Below, one piece after another: positions 34,862 to 44,802 of a stretch of DNA of 64,000 nucleotides. Position 1 is the stretch's first letter, and each line of letters starts with the position of its first letter. The notes beneath the pieces were generated by a model. It had not been told where the DNA came from. It worked only from the letters and a program-made list of their open reading frames with translations, and searched no databases. The position numbers were made by a program, and so were the translations under genes. Origin of the DNA: Qipengyuania aquimaris. Its GTDB lineage: Bacteria > Pseudomonadota > Alphaproteobacteria > Sphingomonadales > Sphingomonadaceae. The stretch covers positions 124,001-188,000 of the forward strand of contig NZ_WTYI01000001.1 in NCBI RefSeq assembly GCF_009827445.1, given 5' to 3'.

Positions 34862-35986
34862 TCAGGCTTCGGCGCGTTTGCGATCGTCGGCCACGTGGCC
34901 GTCGCCCTTTTTCTCGCCATTGGGCGTGGCAATGATCTCGACGATGATGTCGCCCTTTTGCAGGTTCTGGCACTCGTCTTCCCAGAAGCCGATCGCGCGT
35001 CCGTTGCGATAGACACGTAGGCCGCGCCCGCCGGTCGTGAGATCGCCGATCGCACAGCCGCATTCCTCTTCGGTCACTTCGCGTTCGACCAGCTGCACGC
35101 GGCCCGAAACGGAGGCGAGGTCGGCGAGATATTCCGCGATGTGTTCACCCTTGGCCGAGCCTGCCAGCAGCAGGCCTGTAAAGCGAACCGGGTTGATGAC
35201 GTTATTCGCGCCTGCCTGCCGCGCGAGCGATTCGTTATCGTCAGCGCGTACGACGACGCTAATGGGCACATTCGGCGCAAGCGCGCGAACGGTCAGCACG
35301 ATCAGGATCGAGGTGTCGTCGCGCCCTGCGGAAACGAGAACGTTCTGCGCTTCCGATATGCGCACCGCCTTTAGCGTTGTGTCGCGCGTGGCGTCGGCAG
35401 CCATGATGTTGCAGCCGAGCGCTTCCGCATCGGCGAGACGTTCCTCGCTCGGGTCGATGACGACGATGCAGGAGGGGTCCGTGCCGCGCTCGATCAGCTC
35501 GGTGACTGATTCGGAGCCGGAAATGCCATAGCCCAGGACCACGATGTGGTCCGAAAGCTGTTCCTGGATGCGGGCCATGCGCCATTTCTCCCAGCTGCGC
35601 TTGATGATGAAGTTGTAGGCGGTGCCCACGAAAATGAAAAACACTGCAAAGCGGATCGGCGTCACGATAACGGCCTCCACCAGTCGCGCCCGGTCCGAGA
35701 TTGGCGCGATATCGCCAAAGCCCGTCGTCGTGATCGAGATCATCGTGAAGTAGATCACGTCGAGGAAGCTGACTTCCCCGTCGAGATTGTCGACCAGTCC
35801 TTCGCGGTCCCACCAGTGGACCATGATGACGATGAAGATGAGGAAGAGCGCAAGGCCGAGCCGGATGCCGAGATCGCCCCAGACCGGGATCTTCACTGCG
35901 CGGCGCAGCGGCTTGAAGCGCGGCCCCCGATAACTGCGGGGGCGTTTATCCGGCATGATCCGGTCGATCTGCTTTTGCCTGCTCAT
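34862..35986 (-). CDS. Two-helix potassium channel with RCK (TrkA-N/TrkA-C) domain
   Basis: A 374-residue protein with two membrane helices around a pore loop whose selectivity filter reads TTTGFGD (a TVGYGD variant), then a cytoplasmic Rossmann TrkA-N domain (VVLGYGISGSESV at about residue 145) and a TrkA-C part near the end. It is built like MthK or Kch-type potassium channels gated by a ligand on the RCK ring. The filter variation could affect selectivity. It is downstream of surE on the same strand, 44 bases away. Confidence 0.88.
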   Translation of the reverse strand: MSRQKQIDRIMPDKRPRSYRGPRFKPLRRAVKIPVWGDLGIRLGLALFLIFIVIMVHWWDREGLVDNLDGEVSFLDVIYFTMISITTTGFGDIAPISDRARLVEAVIVTPIRFAVFFIFVGTAYNFIIKRSWEKWRMARIQEQLSDHIVVLGYGISGSESVTELIERGTDPSCIVVIDPSEERLADAEALGCNIMAADATRDTTLKAVRISEAQNVLVSAGRDDTSILIVLTVRALAPNVPISVVVRADDNESLARQAGANNVINPVRFTGLLLAGSAKGEHIAEYLADLASVSGRVQLVEREVTEEECGCAIGDLTTGGRGLRVYRNGRAIGFWEDECQNLQKGDIIVEIIATPNGEKKGDGHVADDRKRAEA

Positions 35987-36030
35987 TCAAAACAGTAGGT
36001 GGGCGAGCGCGGCGGGACGGTCAAGACCGC

Positions 36031-36795
36031 TTAGCTTTCATAGCGTTCGCCCAGCGCGCCGAGCGAGGCATGGTGGGTGAGGTCGAGATGCAGCGGCGTA
36101 ACCGAAACGAAGCCTTCCTCGATGGCTTCGAGATCGGTGCCGTGGTCCAGCGTATGCTCGATCGGGTCGAGGCCGAACCAGAAATATTCGAAGCCGCGCG
36201 GATCGCGACCTTCGACCACGGTGCCGCGCGAATAGTCGTGAAAACCCTGCCGTGTCGCGCGGATGCCGCGCACTTCGCTGCCCGGGCGCGGCGGGAAGTT
36301 GATGTTGACCAGCGTACGCTTGGGCAGGGGCGTGTCGAGCAGGGGGGCAAGGACCCGTTCACCCCATTCCACGGCTGCTCCGAACTGGACGCCATTGCCG
36401 AGACCTTCCTTGGCATAAACCTGGCTGAGCGCGATGGAGCGGATGCCGGCCAGCGCGCCTTCGATGGCCGCGGATACCGTACCCGAATAAGTGATGTCAT
36501 CGCCAAGGTTCGCCCCGCGATTGACGCCGGACAGGATCAGGTCGGGCGGTCCGTCCATGACCTTACGCAGGCCCATGGTGACGGAATCGGTCGGCGTGCC
36601 GGTCACGGAAAAGCGCCGGTCGTCGTGCTTGAGCAGCCGCACGGGCCGCGTCAGCGTGAGCGCGTGGCCCATGCCCGACTGTTCCTCGTCGGGCGCGCAG
36701 ATCCAGATGTCGTCGGAGAACTTGCGCGCAATACCTTCCAGCACTTCGAGGCCCGGAGCGCGGATGCCGTCATCATTGGTGAGGAGGATCCTCAT
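36031..36795 (-). CDS. surE: 5'/3'-nucleotidase SurE
   Basis: A 254-residue metal-dependent nucleotidase. The N-terminal [11 protein letters not shown] motif with the paired aspartates and the [19 protein letters not shown] region are intact. It removes phosphate from nucleoside monophosphates and is linked to stationary-phase survival. Its start overlaps the serS stop by four bases, so the two are cotranscribed; such a pair is common in alphaproteobacteria. Confidence 0.95.
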   Translation of the reverse strand: MRILLTNDDGIRAPGLEVLEGIARKFSDDIWICAPDEEQSGMGHALTLTRPVRLLKHDDRRFSVTGTPTDSVTMGLRKVMDGPPDLILSGVNRGANLGDDITYSGTVSAAIEGALAGIRSIALSQVYAKEGLGNGVQFGAAVEWGERVLAPLLDTPLPKRTLVNINFPPRPGSEVRGIRATRQGFHDYSRGTVVEGRDPRGFEYFWFGLDPIEHTLDHGTDLEAIEEGFVSVTPLHLDLTHHASLGALGERYES

Positions 36796-38072
36796 GCCGC
36801 AGGCTCCAGCTTCGTAACGCCGCCCATGTAGGGGGCAAGGGCTTCGGGCACGGTCACGCTGCCGTCCTCGTTCTGGTAATTCTCCATCACTGCCACCAAC
36901 GTGCGACCGACTGCGAGGCCGGAGCCGTTGAGGGTATGGAGGAAGTGCGTCTTCTTTTCGCCTTCAGGGCGATAGCGCGCATTCATGCGGCGCGCCTGGA
37001 ACTCGCCCGTATTCGAGCAGGAGGAAATCTCGCGATAAGCGCCCTGTCCGGGCAACCAGACTTCGAGATCGAAAGTCTTGCGCGCACCGAAGCCCATGTC
37101 GCCGACGCATAGCAGCATCTTGCGATAGGGAAGCTCCAGCGCCTCCAGGATACCTTCCGCACACTTGGTCATGCGCTCATGCTCAGCCTCGCTGTCTTCC
37201 GGGCGGCAGATGCTGACCATCTCGACCTTTTCGAACTGGTGCTGGCGGATGAAGCCGCGCGTGTCCTTGCCGGCAGAGCCCGCTTCGCTGCGAAAGCAGA
37301 GTGTGTGGGCGGTAAGGCGGATGGGTTCGACCGGTTCGGGAATGATCTGGTCCGCGACCGAGGCGGTCAGCGGGACTTCCGAGGTTGGAACCAGCCAGCG
37401 GCCGTCGGTGGTCTGGAAGCTGTCTTCCGCAAACTTGGGCAGCTTGTCGGTGCCGTACATGGCATCGTCGTTGACCAGTACCGGCGGATTGCATTCGGTA
37501 TAGCCGTTCTCGCGCGTCTGCTTGTCCAGCATGAACTGCGCAAGCGCGCGGTGGAGGCGGGCCATGTCGCCGCGCAGGAAGGTGAAGCGCGCACCCGACA
37601 GCTTCGCGCCGGTTTCGAAATCCATGCCGAGCGCCGGGCCGATATCGGCGTGTTCCTTCGGCTCGAAAGCGAAGTCGCGCTTGTCGCCCCAGCGCGACAC
37701 TTCGACGTTGTCTTCCTCGCCTTCGCCTTCGGGCACATCGTCGGCGGGGAGATTGGGGAGGCGCGCCAAGAGGTCGTCGAGCTCGGCTCCGGCCTCGCGC
37801 TCGGCCTCTTCCCATTCGGGCATCGAAGCCTTGATCTCGGCCACTTCGGCCTTCAGCGCCTCGGCCTTGTCCTTCTCACCCTGGCCCATCGCCTGGCCGA
37901 TTGCCTTGGAGGCTTCGTTGCGGCGGCTCTGCGCTTCCTGGACGCGGGTCTGCGCCTCGCGCTTGCGGGCGTCGAGGGCGAGGATGCGGTCGGATACGGC
38001 TTCCCCGCCGCGCCTCGTCATGGCGGCATCGAAGTCGGACGGATTGGCTCTGATAAAGGCGATGTCGTGCAT
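36792..38072 (-). CDS. serS: Serine-tRNA ligase SerS
   Basis: A 426-residue class II aminoacyl-tRNA synthetase. It has an N-terminal coiled-coil tRNA-binding arm (about residues 25-110) and a catalytic domain with [21 protein letters not shown] and the C-terminal motif 3 ([13 protein letters not shown]). The ATG at 38072 ([11 protein letters not shown]) is the standard start; the open frame upstream overlaps the divergent sulfotransferase region. Confidence 0.96.
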   Translation of the reverse strand: MHDIAFIRANPSDFDAAMTRRGGEAVSDRILALDARKREAQTRVQEAQSRRNEASKAIGQAMGQGEKDKAEALKAEVAEIKASMPEWEEAEREAGAELDDLLARLPNLPADDVPEGEGEEDNVEVSRWGDKRDFAFEPKEHADIGPALGMDFETGAKLSGARFTFLRGDMARLHRALAQFMLDKQTRENGYTECNPPVLVNDDAMYGTDKLPKFAEDSFQTTDGRWLVPTSEVPLTASVADQIIPEPVEPIRLTAHTLCFRSEAGSAGKDTRGFIRQHQFEKVEMVSICRPEDSEAEHERMTKCAEGILEALELPYRKMLLCVGDMGFGARKTFDLEVWLPGQGAYREISSCSNTGEFQARRMNARYRPEGEKKTHFLHTLNGSGLAVGRTLVAVMENYQNEDGSVTVPEALAPYMGGVTKLEPAA

Positions 38073-38157
38073 GGTGCGCGCTATGCCGCCTGCGCGCCGC
38101 CTTGGCCAGTGGGGAAAAGAGCGGGCACCCATCCTGATCTCGTTCATTGAAGCATCT

Positions 38158-39507
38158 ATGGCCGCTCCCGATGCGCCCATGCCGAAAGAGAGGCCGAGAC
38201 ACTTGCAAAACCAGCCGCTTACGCCGCCCCGCCGAACACGTTTCATCGACATTGCCGACGCAGCGATCAGGGCTGGACGCAAGGTCGGCTTGGTCGATCC
38301 TGCGCGGCTGGAGCCGGATTTCCTGATCGAACAGGTGAGCGAGGCCTACGGTTCGGACGATTTCGGCGATCGCTGGTTTGAAGGCGCGCTGGAGGTGCTG
38401 CTCGATTCGACAAAAGCCGAGGCAAGGCTGAACGCGGCCGGCGACTTTTCGGCCATGAAGACGATCCACCACCTGTTGCGCGACCGGCTCTATGCGCAGC
38501 AATGGTTCGACCGGCACCCCGAAATACTGGCGCGGCCGATCAGGAACCCGGTCGTTATCGTCGGCCCGATGCGTTCGGGCACCACGCGGATGCACCGCCT
38601 GCTGGCAAGCGACCAGAGGTTCGCGCACTTGCGCAGTTTCGAGACGATCAGTCCGGTGCCGCGTCCGGGTTTCGAGGAGGTCATGGCAGGAGAGGCGGAG
38701 GACTTCCGCCCCAAGCTTGCCGCGCGCATCATGAAGGTCGCCCGGCTCGCCAATCCACGCACCTTGTCGATCCATCCCACCGGCCCGTTCGAGCCGGAAG
38801 AGGAACTCGGCCTGATTGCCGCGAGCATGTACGGCATGAAGTTCGAAGCGCAGTGGCGCATCCCGACCTTTGCGAAGTGGAGCGAGGCGGAATCGGCGGT
38901 CCCGGCCTACCGGCACATGGCGAACCTGTTGCGCCTCATCGGATGGTCGCAGCAGGAAAGCTCGCTCCGGCCGTGGATCCTCAAGACCCCGCAGCACATG
39001 CTGGACCTGCCCGCCTTGCTGGAGGTTTTCCCCGACGCCAGGCTCATTTTCACGCACCGCGACCCGCAATCGATCGTTGGCAGCGCCGCTTCGCTCGCGT
39101 GGAACCAGACGATCATATATTCGGACGATGTTTCGCCGAATGAGATCGGGCGCGAATGGCTGCGCAAGACCGAACTGATGATTTCCCGTATGCGCGACGC
39201 GCGCGATGCCATCCCGCGCGAACGCATGATCGACGTCCACTTCGATGCCATGGACCGCGACTGGCGCGGCACGATGGAGCGGGTCTACGATTTCCTCGAT
39301 CTCGACATGACGCCCGCGGTGCCGGGCATGGAAGCCTTTCTCGCCCGTTCGGCTGCGCAAAAGAGAACGCCGCACCAGTATTCGCTTGCCGAGTTCGGCC
39401 TGGATGCGGGTGAAGTATTCGAACGGCTTGGCGATTATGTGCGCACCTACGGCATCGCGGTCGACAACCCTCTCGGAGCAACCGGTTCCGCCATCGCCGC
39501 AGGATAA
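38158..39507 (+). CDS. Sulfotransferase family protein
   Basis: A protein of up to 449 residues with the PAPS-binding 5' phosphosulfate loop in [18 protein letters not shown] (about residue 140) and the second PAPS contact in [13 protein letters not shown]. It belongs to the Sulfotransfer_3-like group and would move sulfate from PAPS to an alcohol or amine of a small molecule or glycan. The acceptor is unknown. Start choice is weak: 38158 was used, with 38179 an alternative. It ends in front of a bidirectional hairpin and a convergent TonB receptor. Confidence 0.82.
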   Translation: MAAPDAPMPKERPRHLQNQPLTPPRRTRFIDIADAAIRAGRKVGLVDPARLEPDFLIEQVSEAYGSDDFGDRWFEGALEVLLDSTKAEARLNAAGDFSAMKTIHHLLRDRLYAQQWFDRHPEILARPIRNPVVIVGPMRSGTTRMHRLLASDQRFAHLRSFETISPVPRPGFEEVMAGEAEDFRPKLAARIMKVARLANPRTLSIHPTGPFEPEEELGLIAASMYGMKFEAQWRIPTFAKWSEAESAVPAYRHMANLLRLIGWSQQESSLRPWILKTPQHMLDLPALLEVFPDARLIFTHRDPQSIVGSAASLAWNQTIIYSDDVSPNEIGREWLRKTELMISRMRDARDAIPRERMIDVHFDAMDRDWRGTMERVYDFLDLDMTPAVPGMEAFLARSAAQKRTPHQYSLAEFGLDAGEVFERLGDYVRTYGIAVDNPLGATGSAIAAG

Positions 39508-39510
39508 AGA

Positions 39511-39543
39511 AAGGCGGCGATCCGGTGTCCCGGTCGCCGCCTT
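39511..39543. terminator. Bidirectional terminator hairpin
   Basis: AAGGCGGCGA at 39511-39520 and its exact complement at 39534-39543 flank a 13-base loop. It lies between the stops of the sulfotransferase gene and the convergent TonB receptor gene. Confidence 0.75.
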
Positions 39544-39567
39544 CCTTGGAGAGCTTTTTACTTAGGC

Positions 39568-41892
39568 TCAGTATTCGAAGGTGAGCGTCGCGAATATCTG
39601 GCGAGGATTGCCATAGAAGGCCGTCAGCGTTCCGTCGGGACCCAAGGTGGGGATCGGGAAACCGTTGGTGCCATTCTGGATTTCGCCGGTTACCGGATCG
39701 GTCAGCACGAAGGTGTAACCGCTCGTCTTGTATTCCTTGTCGAGCAGGTTCTTGCCGTAGAGCCCGATGCTCCAGTTGCCGCCCGGCGCGGTCCATTTCA
39801 CGCTGGCATCGAGCAGGGCGTAGCCATCCTGGTCGAGGTAGGGGTTCGGAATTTCGAATTGGCTCACCTTGCTGCGATAGGACAGCGTCGCGCCCAGATA
39901 GAGATCGCCGCTGCCCAGATCGGCATCGTAGCTCGCGGTCAGGCTGCCGGTGAACTCGGGAGTGTTCTGGACGACGCGGAAGTCGGCAACATCGGTGGGT
40001 GTTCCGCCGATATCGGTGATATATTCGTCGTATTCCGCATCGATGTAGCCGAGCGAGCCTGACAGGCCGAAGCCGCCGCCGAAGCGCGCATTGGCTTCCA
40101 GTTCAAGGCCCTTGAAAGTGGCCTTGCCCGCGTTCGAGACGACACCGCAGAAGCTCGGCAGGCCGCCGACTTCGCAGGCGACCGAGCCCGGGATCTGCAC
40201 ATCGGTGTAGTCCGCATAGAATGCGGCGGCCGCGATGTTCAGAATGCCGAGGCTACCCTTGTAGCCCACTTCGTAGCTGTCGACCTCTTCGGGAGCAAAG
40301 CTGAGGAAGTCGGCGACTTCGGCATCGGTCGGTGCACCGGTAATGGCCGCCGGAGCATTCGCCCCGACGCCGCGGGGATCGAAACCGCCGCCTTTGAAGC
40401 CCTTGGAATAGCTGGCATAAATGTTGTGATCGGGCGTCGGCATGAAGCTGATCGAGGCGCGCGGGGTGAATTTCTTGAACTCCCTGCTGCCGTCGAAATC
40501 GGTCGAGGGACCGCCGAACGGTACGCCTGCGCCGCCGAAGATCGGCGAGCCGCCACCAAGATAGTTCTGGCGCAGGATGCTGGCGCTACGCTCGTCCCAG
40601 GTATAGCGGCCACCCAGCGACAGGCTGAGCTGCTCGGTGAAGTCGAAGGTGAAGTCGCCGAAGATCGCATAGGTCTCGGTGTCGACTTCCGCCTGCGTGT
40701 AAGCGGTCAGGCCCGGGAAGGTGGTGAAGATGCGCACGTCGAACAGCGTGTCGGCCTTGGCATCCAGGTAATAGAAGCCGAGCAGGCCGGACAGCGCTCC
40801 GCCATCGTCCCACAGGAGCTGGAATTCCTGGCTCAGCTGCTCGTTGAGATAGGCGCCGGGCACGTCGAGATCGACCACCGGGAGCGCATCGAAATCGATC
40901 GGCGTGTAGCTGTCGTCCTTGCGCCATGCGGAGATCGAACGAAGCGTCAGCGCATCGGACAGTTCCATCTCTGCATGAAGCGCAATGCCGTAGCTTTCAA
41001 CGTCCTGTTCCGGATCGTTCAAGGCGCCGCGCGTGTCGAATACATCGTCGAGGATCGGCGCGCCCGAAGCGAGGCCGGGAATGAGGCGCGTACCACCGCG
41101 GGGGAGGGACTTGTCCTTGGTGTAATCGCCCTGAAGGCGAATGAAGCCGGGCTCGTCATAGCCGCCTACTTCAAGGCTTAGCCGTCCTGCCCAAATGTCC
41201 TTGTTGTAATTCTCCAGCCCCGTGGTGAGGTTATCGCCGAACCCGCCGCGCGACAGGCGTGCGAGCGAGCCGCCGACACGGACCATGTCGCCCATCGGAA
41301 CGGAAGCGGTCACCACGCCTTCTGCTTGGTCATACGTGCCGTAGGTGGCGCGCGCCTTGAACGAAGGTTCGAGCGGCAGGCGCTTGGTCACATATTTGAC
41401 CGCGCCGCCGATGGTGTTGCGTCCGTAAAGCGTTCCCTGCGGTCCGCGCAGGACCTCGATCCGCTCGACGTCGTAGATATCAAGCACTGCAGCCTGCGGA
41501 CGGTTCAGATAGACATCGTCGAGATAGATGCCGACGCCCTGTTCGAAGCCGGAGACGGGGTCCTGCTGGCCGATGCCGCGAATGAATGCGGACAGGGTGG
41601 AGTTGGTCGCGCGGCTGGCTTCCAGCGTTACGTTAGGGACCGCCTGCGCGATGTCGGTGATGTCCAGTGCGCCGCGCTCTTCAAGCGCCTCGCCCGAAAA
41701 GGCCGACACCGCGACCGGCACGTCGATCAGGCGTTCTTCGCGGCGACGGGCGGTGACGACGATCACGTCTTCGCTTTCGTCGATTTCCGCAACTGCGTCC
41801 GTTTCGGACTGGGCCGCAGCGGGCGTGGCCAATGCCGCGCAGGCGACGCCGGTCATCAAAGCAGCCGTCAGGCGCACGGGGTGAAAATGCAT
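39568..41892 (-). CDS. TonB-dependent receptor, non-siderophore type
   Basis: A 774-residue outer-membrane receptor. It has a signal peptide ending at PAAAQ, a TonB box (DVIVVTA), a plug with FIRGIGQQD, VGIYLDDVYLNRPQ and VLRGPQGTLYGRNTIGG, and a C-terminal barrel ending in TFEY. This is the large sphingomonad group whose ligands include plant compounds, glycans and aromatic or terpenoid substrates, not siderophores. The ATG at 41892 has GGAGG upstream. A divergent TetR gene lies 120 bases away and may control it. No iron-type palindrome is present here. Confidence 0.92.
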   Translation of the reverse strand: MHFHPVRLTAALMTGVACAALATPAAAQSETDAVAEIDESEDVIVVTARRREERLIDVPVAVSAFSGEALEERGALDITDIAQAVPNVTLEASRATNSTLSAFIRGIGQQDPVSGFEQGVGIYLDDVYLNRPQAAVLDIYDVERIEVLRGPQGTLYGRNTIGGAVKYVTKRLPLEPSFKARATYGTYDQAEGVVTASVPMGDMVRVGGSLARLSRGGFGDNLTTGLENYNKDIWAGRLSLEVGGYDEPGFIRLQGDYTKDKSLPRGGTRLIPGLASGAPILDDVFDTRGALNDPEQDVESYGIALHAEMELSDALTLRSISAWRKDDSYTPIDFDALPVVDLDVPGAYLNEQLSQEFQLLWDDGGALSGLLGFYYLDAKADTLFDVRIFTTFPGLTAYTQAEVDTETYAIFGDFTFDFTEQLSLSLGGRYTWDERSASILRQNYLGGGSPIFGGAGVPFGGPSTDFDGSREFKKFTPRASISFMPTPDHNIYASYSKGFKGGGFDPRGVGANAPAAITGAPTDAEVADFLSFAPEEVDSYEVGYKGSLGILNIAAAAFYADYTDVQIPGSVACEVGGLPSFCGVVSNAGKATFKGLELEANARFGGGFGLSGSLGYIDAEYDEYITDIGGTPTDVADFRVVQNTPEFTGSLTASYDADLGSGDLYLGATLSYRSKVSQFEIPNPYLDQDGYALLDASVKWTAPGGNWSIGLYGKNLLDKEYKTSGYTFVLTDPVTGEIQNGTNGFPIPTLGPDGTLTAFYGNPRQIFATLTFEY

Positions 41893-41933
41893 ATTGAAAC
41901 CTCCCTCAAAATCTCTCGAACGCCGGGATATTG

Positions 41934-41958
41934 AAAACTGAACCACCTTTCAAGTTTT
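41934..41958. promoter_or_regulatory. Possible operator between the TonB receptor and the TetR gene
   Basis: AAAACT at 41934-41939 and AGTTTT at 41953-41958 form a 25-base inverted repeat in an AT-rich stretch of the divergent intergenic region. The size and position suit a TetR-family operator. This is inferred from symmetry only. Confidence 0.35.
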
Positions 41959-42012
41959 ATCTTGCGCTGTCCTTATTCTAAGGGGTAGCGGTGTCAGCGG
42001 GAGGAAGTCGGG

Positions 42013-42624
42013 ATGGACAGCGAAACGATCGAGAACCCTAAGGTTCCGCGCACCGAAAGGGGGCGCAAGACCCAGCGCAAGCTGCTGGATGCAGCAGCGA
42101 TCGAATTCGGCGAACGGGGTTTCCACGAGGCGTCGATCAGCTCAATCACGCGTCGGGCGGGTGTGGCGCTTGGATCGTTCTACACCTACTTCGACAGCAA
42201 GGATGCGATCTTCCGCGCACTAGTGCTCGACATGAGCGATGCGGTGAAATCGGCCGCTCGCGATGCCATTGCGGACGAGACCGATCCGCTCGCGATCGAA
42301 CGTGCAGCGCTCGGCGGGTTCCTGCGCTTCGCCAGCGAGCATAAGGAAATCTACCGGATTATCGACGAGGCGGAATTCGTCGATCCGGAAAGCTACCGCG
42401 CACATTATGAAACGATCGGAGAACGTATCGCCCTGCGCCTCAGAGATGGTGCCGAGGCTGGCGTCATGCGGTCGGATCTCGGCGAGGTCGAGGCCTGGGC
42501 CTTGATGGGAATGAACGTTTTCCTGGGATTGCGCTACGCCATCTGGAACAGGGACGGCGACCCCGCGCCCGAAGCCGTGGCCAAGGCTGCCAACACCTTG
42601 CTTGCAAAGGGAATAGAGGCCTGA
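42013..42624 (+). CDS. TetR/AcrR family transcriptional regulator
   Basis: A 203-residue repressor. The N-terminal helix-turn-helix is clear (RKLLDAAAIEFGERGFHEASI, then TRRAGVALGSFYTYFDSKDAIF). The C-terminal ligand domain has no assigned ligand. It is divergent from the second TonB receptor gene, which is its most likely target. Confidence 0.9.
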   Translation: MDSETIENPKVPRTERGRKTQRKLLDAAAIEFGERGFHEASISSITRRAGVALGSFYTYFDSKDAIFRALVLDMSDAVKSAARDAIADETDPLAIERAALGGFLRFASEHKEIYRIIDEAEFVDPESYRAHYETIGERIALRLRDGAEAGVMRSDLGEVEAWALMGMNVFLGLRYAIWNRDGDPAPEAVAKAANTLLAKGIEA

Positions 42625-42678
42625 GCCGCCGGAACGCGTGCCGCCTCTGACCGTTGTAAGGGCAAAGGAGACACGAAT

Positions 42679-42939
42679 ATGATTGGGAAGGTTATCGGCG
42701 CCTATATGGGCGACAGGCTCGCAAAGAAGACTTCCACCGGTATTGGCGGTGCGGGCGGCGCAGCCCTCGGCGTGATCGCAGCAGCCGCGCTGCGCAGGCT
42801 GAGCCTGCCGGCAATGATCGCTCTGGGCGCAGGTGGTTACCTCGCCAAGAAGCTGTCGGAAAAGAACACCGGTACCGGCGATGCCGAACCGCAGACTACC
42901 AAGCCTGCGAAGGTGAAGAAGCCTGCCAAGGCAGCCTGA
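42679..42939 (+). CDS. Small glycine/alanine-rich membrane protein
   Basis: An 86-residue protein. Two hydrophobic Gly/Ala-rich stretches (residues about 22-38 and 43-55) are followed by a Lys/Pro/Ala tail (KPAKVKKPAKAA). AAAGGAG precedes the ATG. No family is recognised. It is followed by a strong terminator. Confidence 0.65.
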   Translation: MIGKVIGAYMGDRLAKKTSTGIGGAGGAALGVIAAAALRRLSLPAMIALGAGGYLAKKLSEKNTGTGDAEPQTTKPAKVKKPAKAA

Positions 42940-42962
42940 ACGGCCTGAACAACAGACAAAGG

Positions 42963-42991
42963 AACGCCGTCCCGCTTGGGGCGGCGTTTTT
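42963..42991 (+). terminator. Intrinsic terminator
   Basis: AACGCCG-T-CCC pairs with GGG-G-CGGCGTT around the loop GCTT, and is followed by TTTT. It is placed between the small membrane protein gene and the convergent SLOG gene. Confidence 0.8.
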
Positions 42992-42999
42992 CGTTGGGG

Positions 43000-44802
43000 T
43001 CAGCCCGGTAGGGTAATGGGCCGCGTTTCATATTGCTGCTGCCACTGGTGGACATCCGACAGCATGATGTCGCTAAGCCTCCTGATCCTGTCGACGAGGC
43101 GCGTGTAGCCCAGATCGTCCCGCTCGAAAGAGGCTTCGAGCTTGCGCAGGCGCCGGGCAAGGGCGGTCGAACGTTCTGCCGTCGCAGCGAAATCGCCCTG
43201 CATCCGTATGCCGTAAAGAGCCGCGGCAAGAGCCGGGAAGAAGGCGGTCGCAAAGGTGGTGACGGCTGCCAGGCTGACACCGGAAATATATCCCATCTTG
43301 TCGGAGAAGATGGGCGTCGAAAGATACAGCGCGCAGAATAGGATTGTGCCAACGAACAGCCAGTCGCCCGCCTGGTGCAACCTGTGGTTGGTGTGTTCCA
43401 TCAGATGCGCATTGCCGTCGTGATAGGCGATCTGGTCACGGATCAGCCTGATGGCCGTCTCCCGGACGCGCGCGAGATAATTACGGTCCAGCTGACCCGG
43501 CGGCATGTCCAGCTCGCGCGCAGTGGCGCGGGCATACCAGGTTACCCAACCGGGATGCGTGGTCCCGTCTTCCACATCGCGAAGCTCCAGCCTGCCGAGT
43601 GTGGACGACATTGCGAGCAATCTGAGGCGTTCCGCAAGATGGCGCCTGTCGATCCACATCGTATGGAAATCCGACCTGCGCGCACTTCGGGTGTTGAGGA
43701 TGATGAGGGCGATTACCAGCAGTTCGGCCGCTATCAGGAAGGACTTACCCGCGGGCCAGAACAGGCCCGACAGGGCGAGAAGGACGGCGAGGGCGGCCAG
43801 CGTGAAATTGGTCACGAAACTGCTTCTGAACCGCAAGGCGAAATAGCTCGCCGCCATGTCCGCTCGCGCAAACCGGTCCGCTACTTCATCGTTCAATCTG
43901 CGCCCTAATGCGCCAAGCCCTGCGAAGGGTTCGACCATCGGCATGAAATATTTACGCGCTTCGGCCACGGAGGGCATCTTGAAGCGTGTCTTGGCTAGGC
44001 TCTTCGTGCCGCAAGCGAGCAGCAACAGGGGCCAGGCCATGGTGAACTGCTTGCGCCTGGGAGCAGGGGCGTAAAAGGTTTGCAGGCATTTTGCGTCTTC
44101 GCCTTCCGGCGGTGCGCAAAGGGCCTCGAGCAATTGGGGTAGGGCTTTCGCCAACTCGACGCGTTCGACCCCGTCGATGGACGGGCGGTCGGGTATCTCG
44201 TCGTGCAAACCGCTCCACAGCAATTGGGGAGGATGCACTTCGTCCGGCCAGACGTGGATGACGGGCATATGGCTTGCCACGGCTTGGGCGACGACTTCCG
44301 TCGTACCGCCGCGACCCCGAGCTGCGTCGCCGTCCCAGACTGCGATGAGAATATCGGACTGGGCGAGCACGAGGCGACCGACCGCCTCGTAGGCCCCCGG
44401 ATCGCCTGACTGGTGGTCGACGAGTTCAACGGTGCTTTCCGCGGCCTCGATCAGGGCCTGCGTCTGTGCCCATTCGGAAGGCTCGAAATCGCGCGCATAG
44501 TCATCCTTGCGAAAGGGCAGGCACGCAGACAGCGGCAAGCCCTGCGTTAGTGCCGCCTCAGCGGCGACGGTGTCGGCACCGGTCGCCATCGCGGAAACCA
44601 GCCGGACCACTGGCGCGTCATCGGAAAACACGTCGCGATTGCGCTCGTAGATGTCCTGGAGTGCAGTTTTCGCGCGGGCGAAGATGTCCTCGCAGCCATG
44701 TCGCACGGCCTCGTTGCGTTCGCGCGGGAGCCTCGGCGGTCTGTGACCGGTAATTCCGATCCGCAGGGTCAGGCGCGGTTTCAGGTCGAGCCGTTCCGAC
44801 AT
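43000..44802 (-). CDS. SLOG-domain protein with four membrane helices (SLATT-like)
   Basis: A 600-residue protein. Residues about 12-185 form a SLOG-type Rossmann domain, with IGITGHRPPRL at the first strand and a glycine-rich RGRGGTTEVV at 162-171; SLOG domains bind nucleotide-derived ligands. Two hydrophobic hairpins follow (about 330-370 and 481-532), then a helical, partly coiled tail ending in a Trp- and Gln-rich HQWQQQ segment. This half resembles the SLATT/DUF4231 membrane effectors proposed in nucleotide-signalling conflict systems. Its ATG directly follows the TAA of the TIR gene, so translation is coupled. Proposed role (inference): a membrane effector gated by a nucleotide made by the TIR partner. 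Confidence 0.72.
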   Translation of the reverse strand: MSERLDLKPRLTLRIGITGHRPPRLPRERNEAVRHGCEDIFARAKTALQDIYERNRDVFSDDAPVVRLVSAMATGADTVAAEAALTQGLPLSACLPFRKDDYARDFEPSEWAQTQALIEAAESTVELVDHQSGDPGAYEAVGRLVLAQSDILIAVWDGDAARGRGGTTEVVAQAVASHMPVIHVWPDEVHPPQLLWSGLHDEIPDRPSIDGVERVELAKALPQLLEALCAPPEGEDAKCLQTFYAPAPRRKQFTMAWPLLLLACGTKSLAKTRFKMPSVAEARKYFMPMVEPFAGLGALGRRLNDEVADRFARADMAASYFALRFRSSFVTNFTLAALAVLLALSGLFWPAGKSFLIAAELLVIALIILNTRSARRSDFHTMWIDRRHLAERLRLLAMSSTLGRLELRDVEDGTTHPGWVTWYARATARELDMPPGQLDRNYLARVRETAIRLIRDQIAYHDGNAHLMEHTNHRLHQAGDWLFVGTILFCALYLSTPIFSDKMGYISGVSLAAVTTFATAFFPALAAALYGIRMQGDFAATAERSTALARRLRKLEASFERDDLGYTRLVDRIRRLSDIMLSDVHQWQQQYETRPITLPG

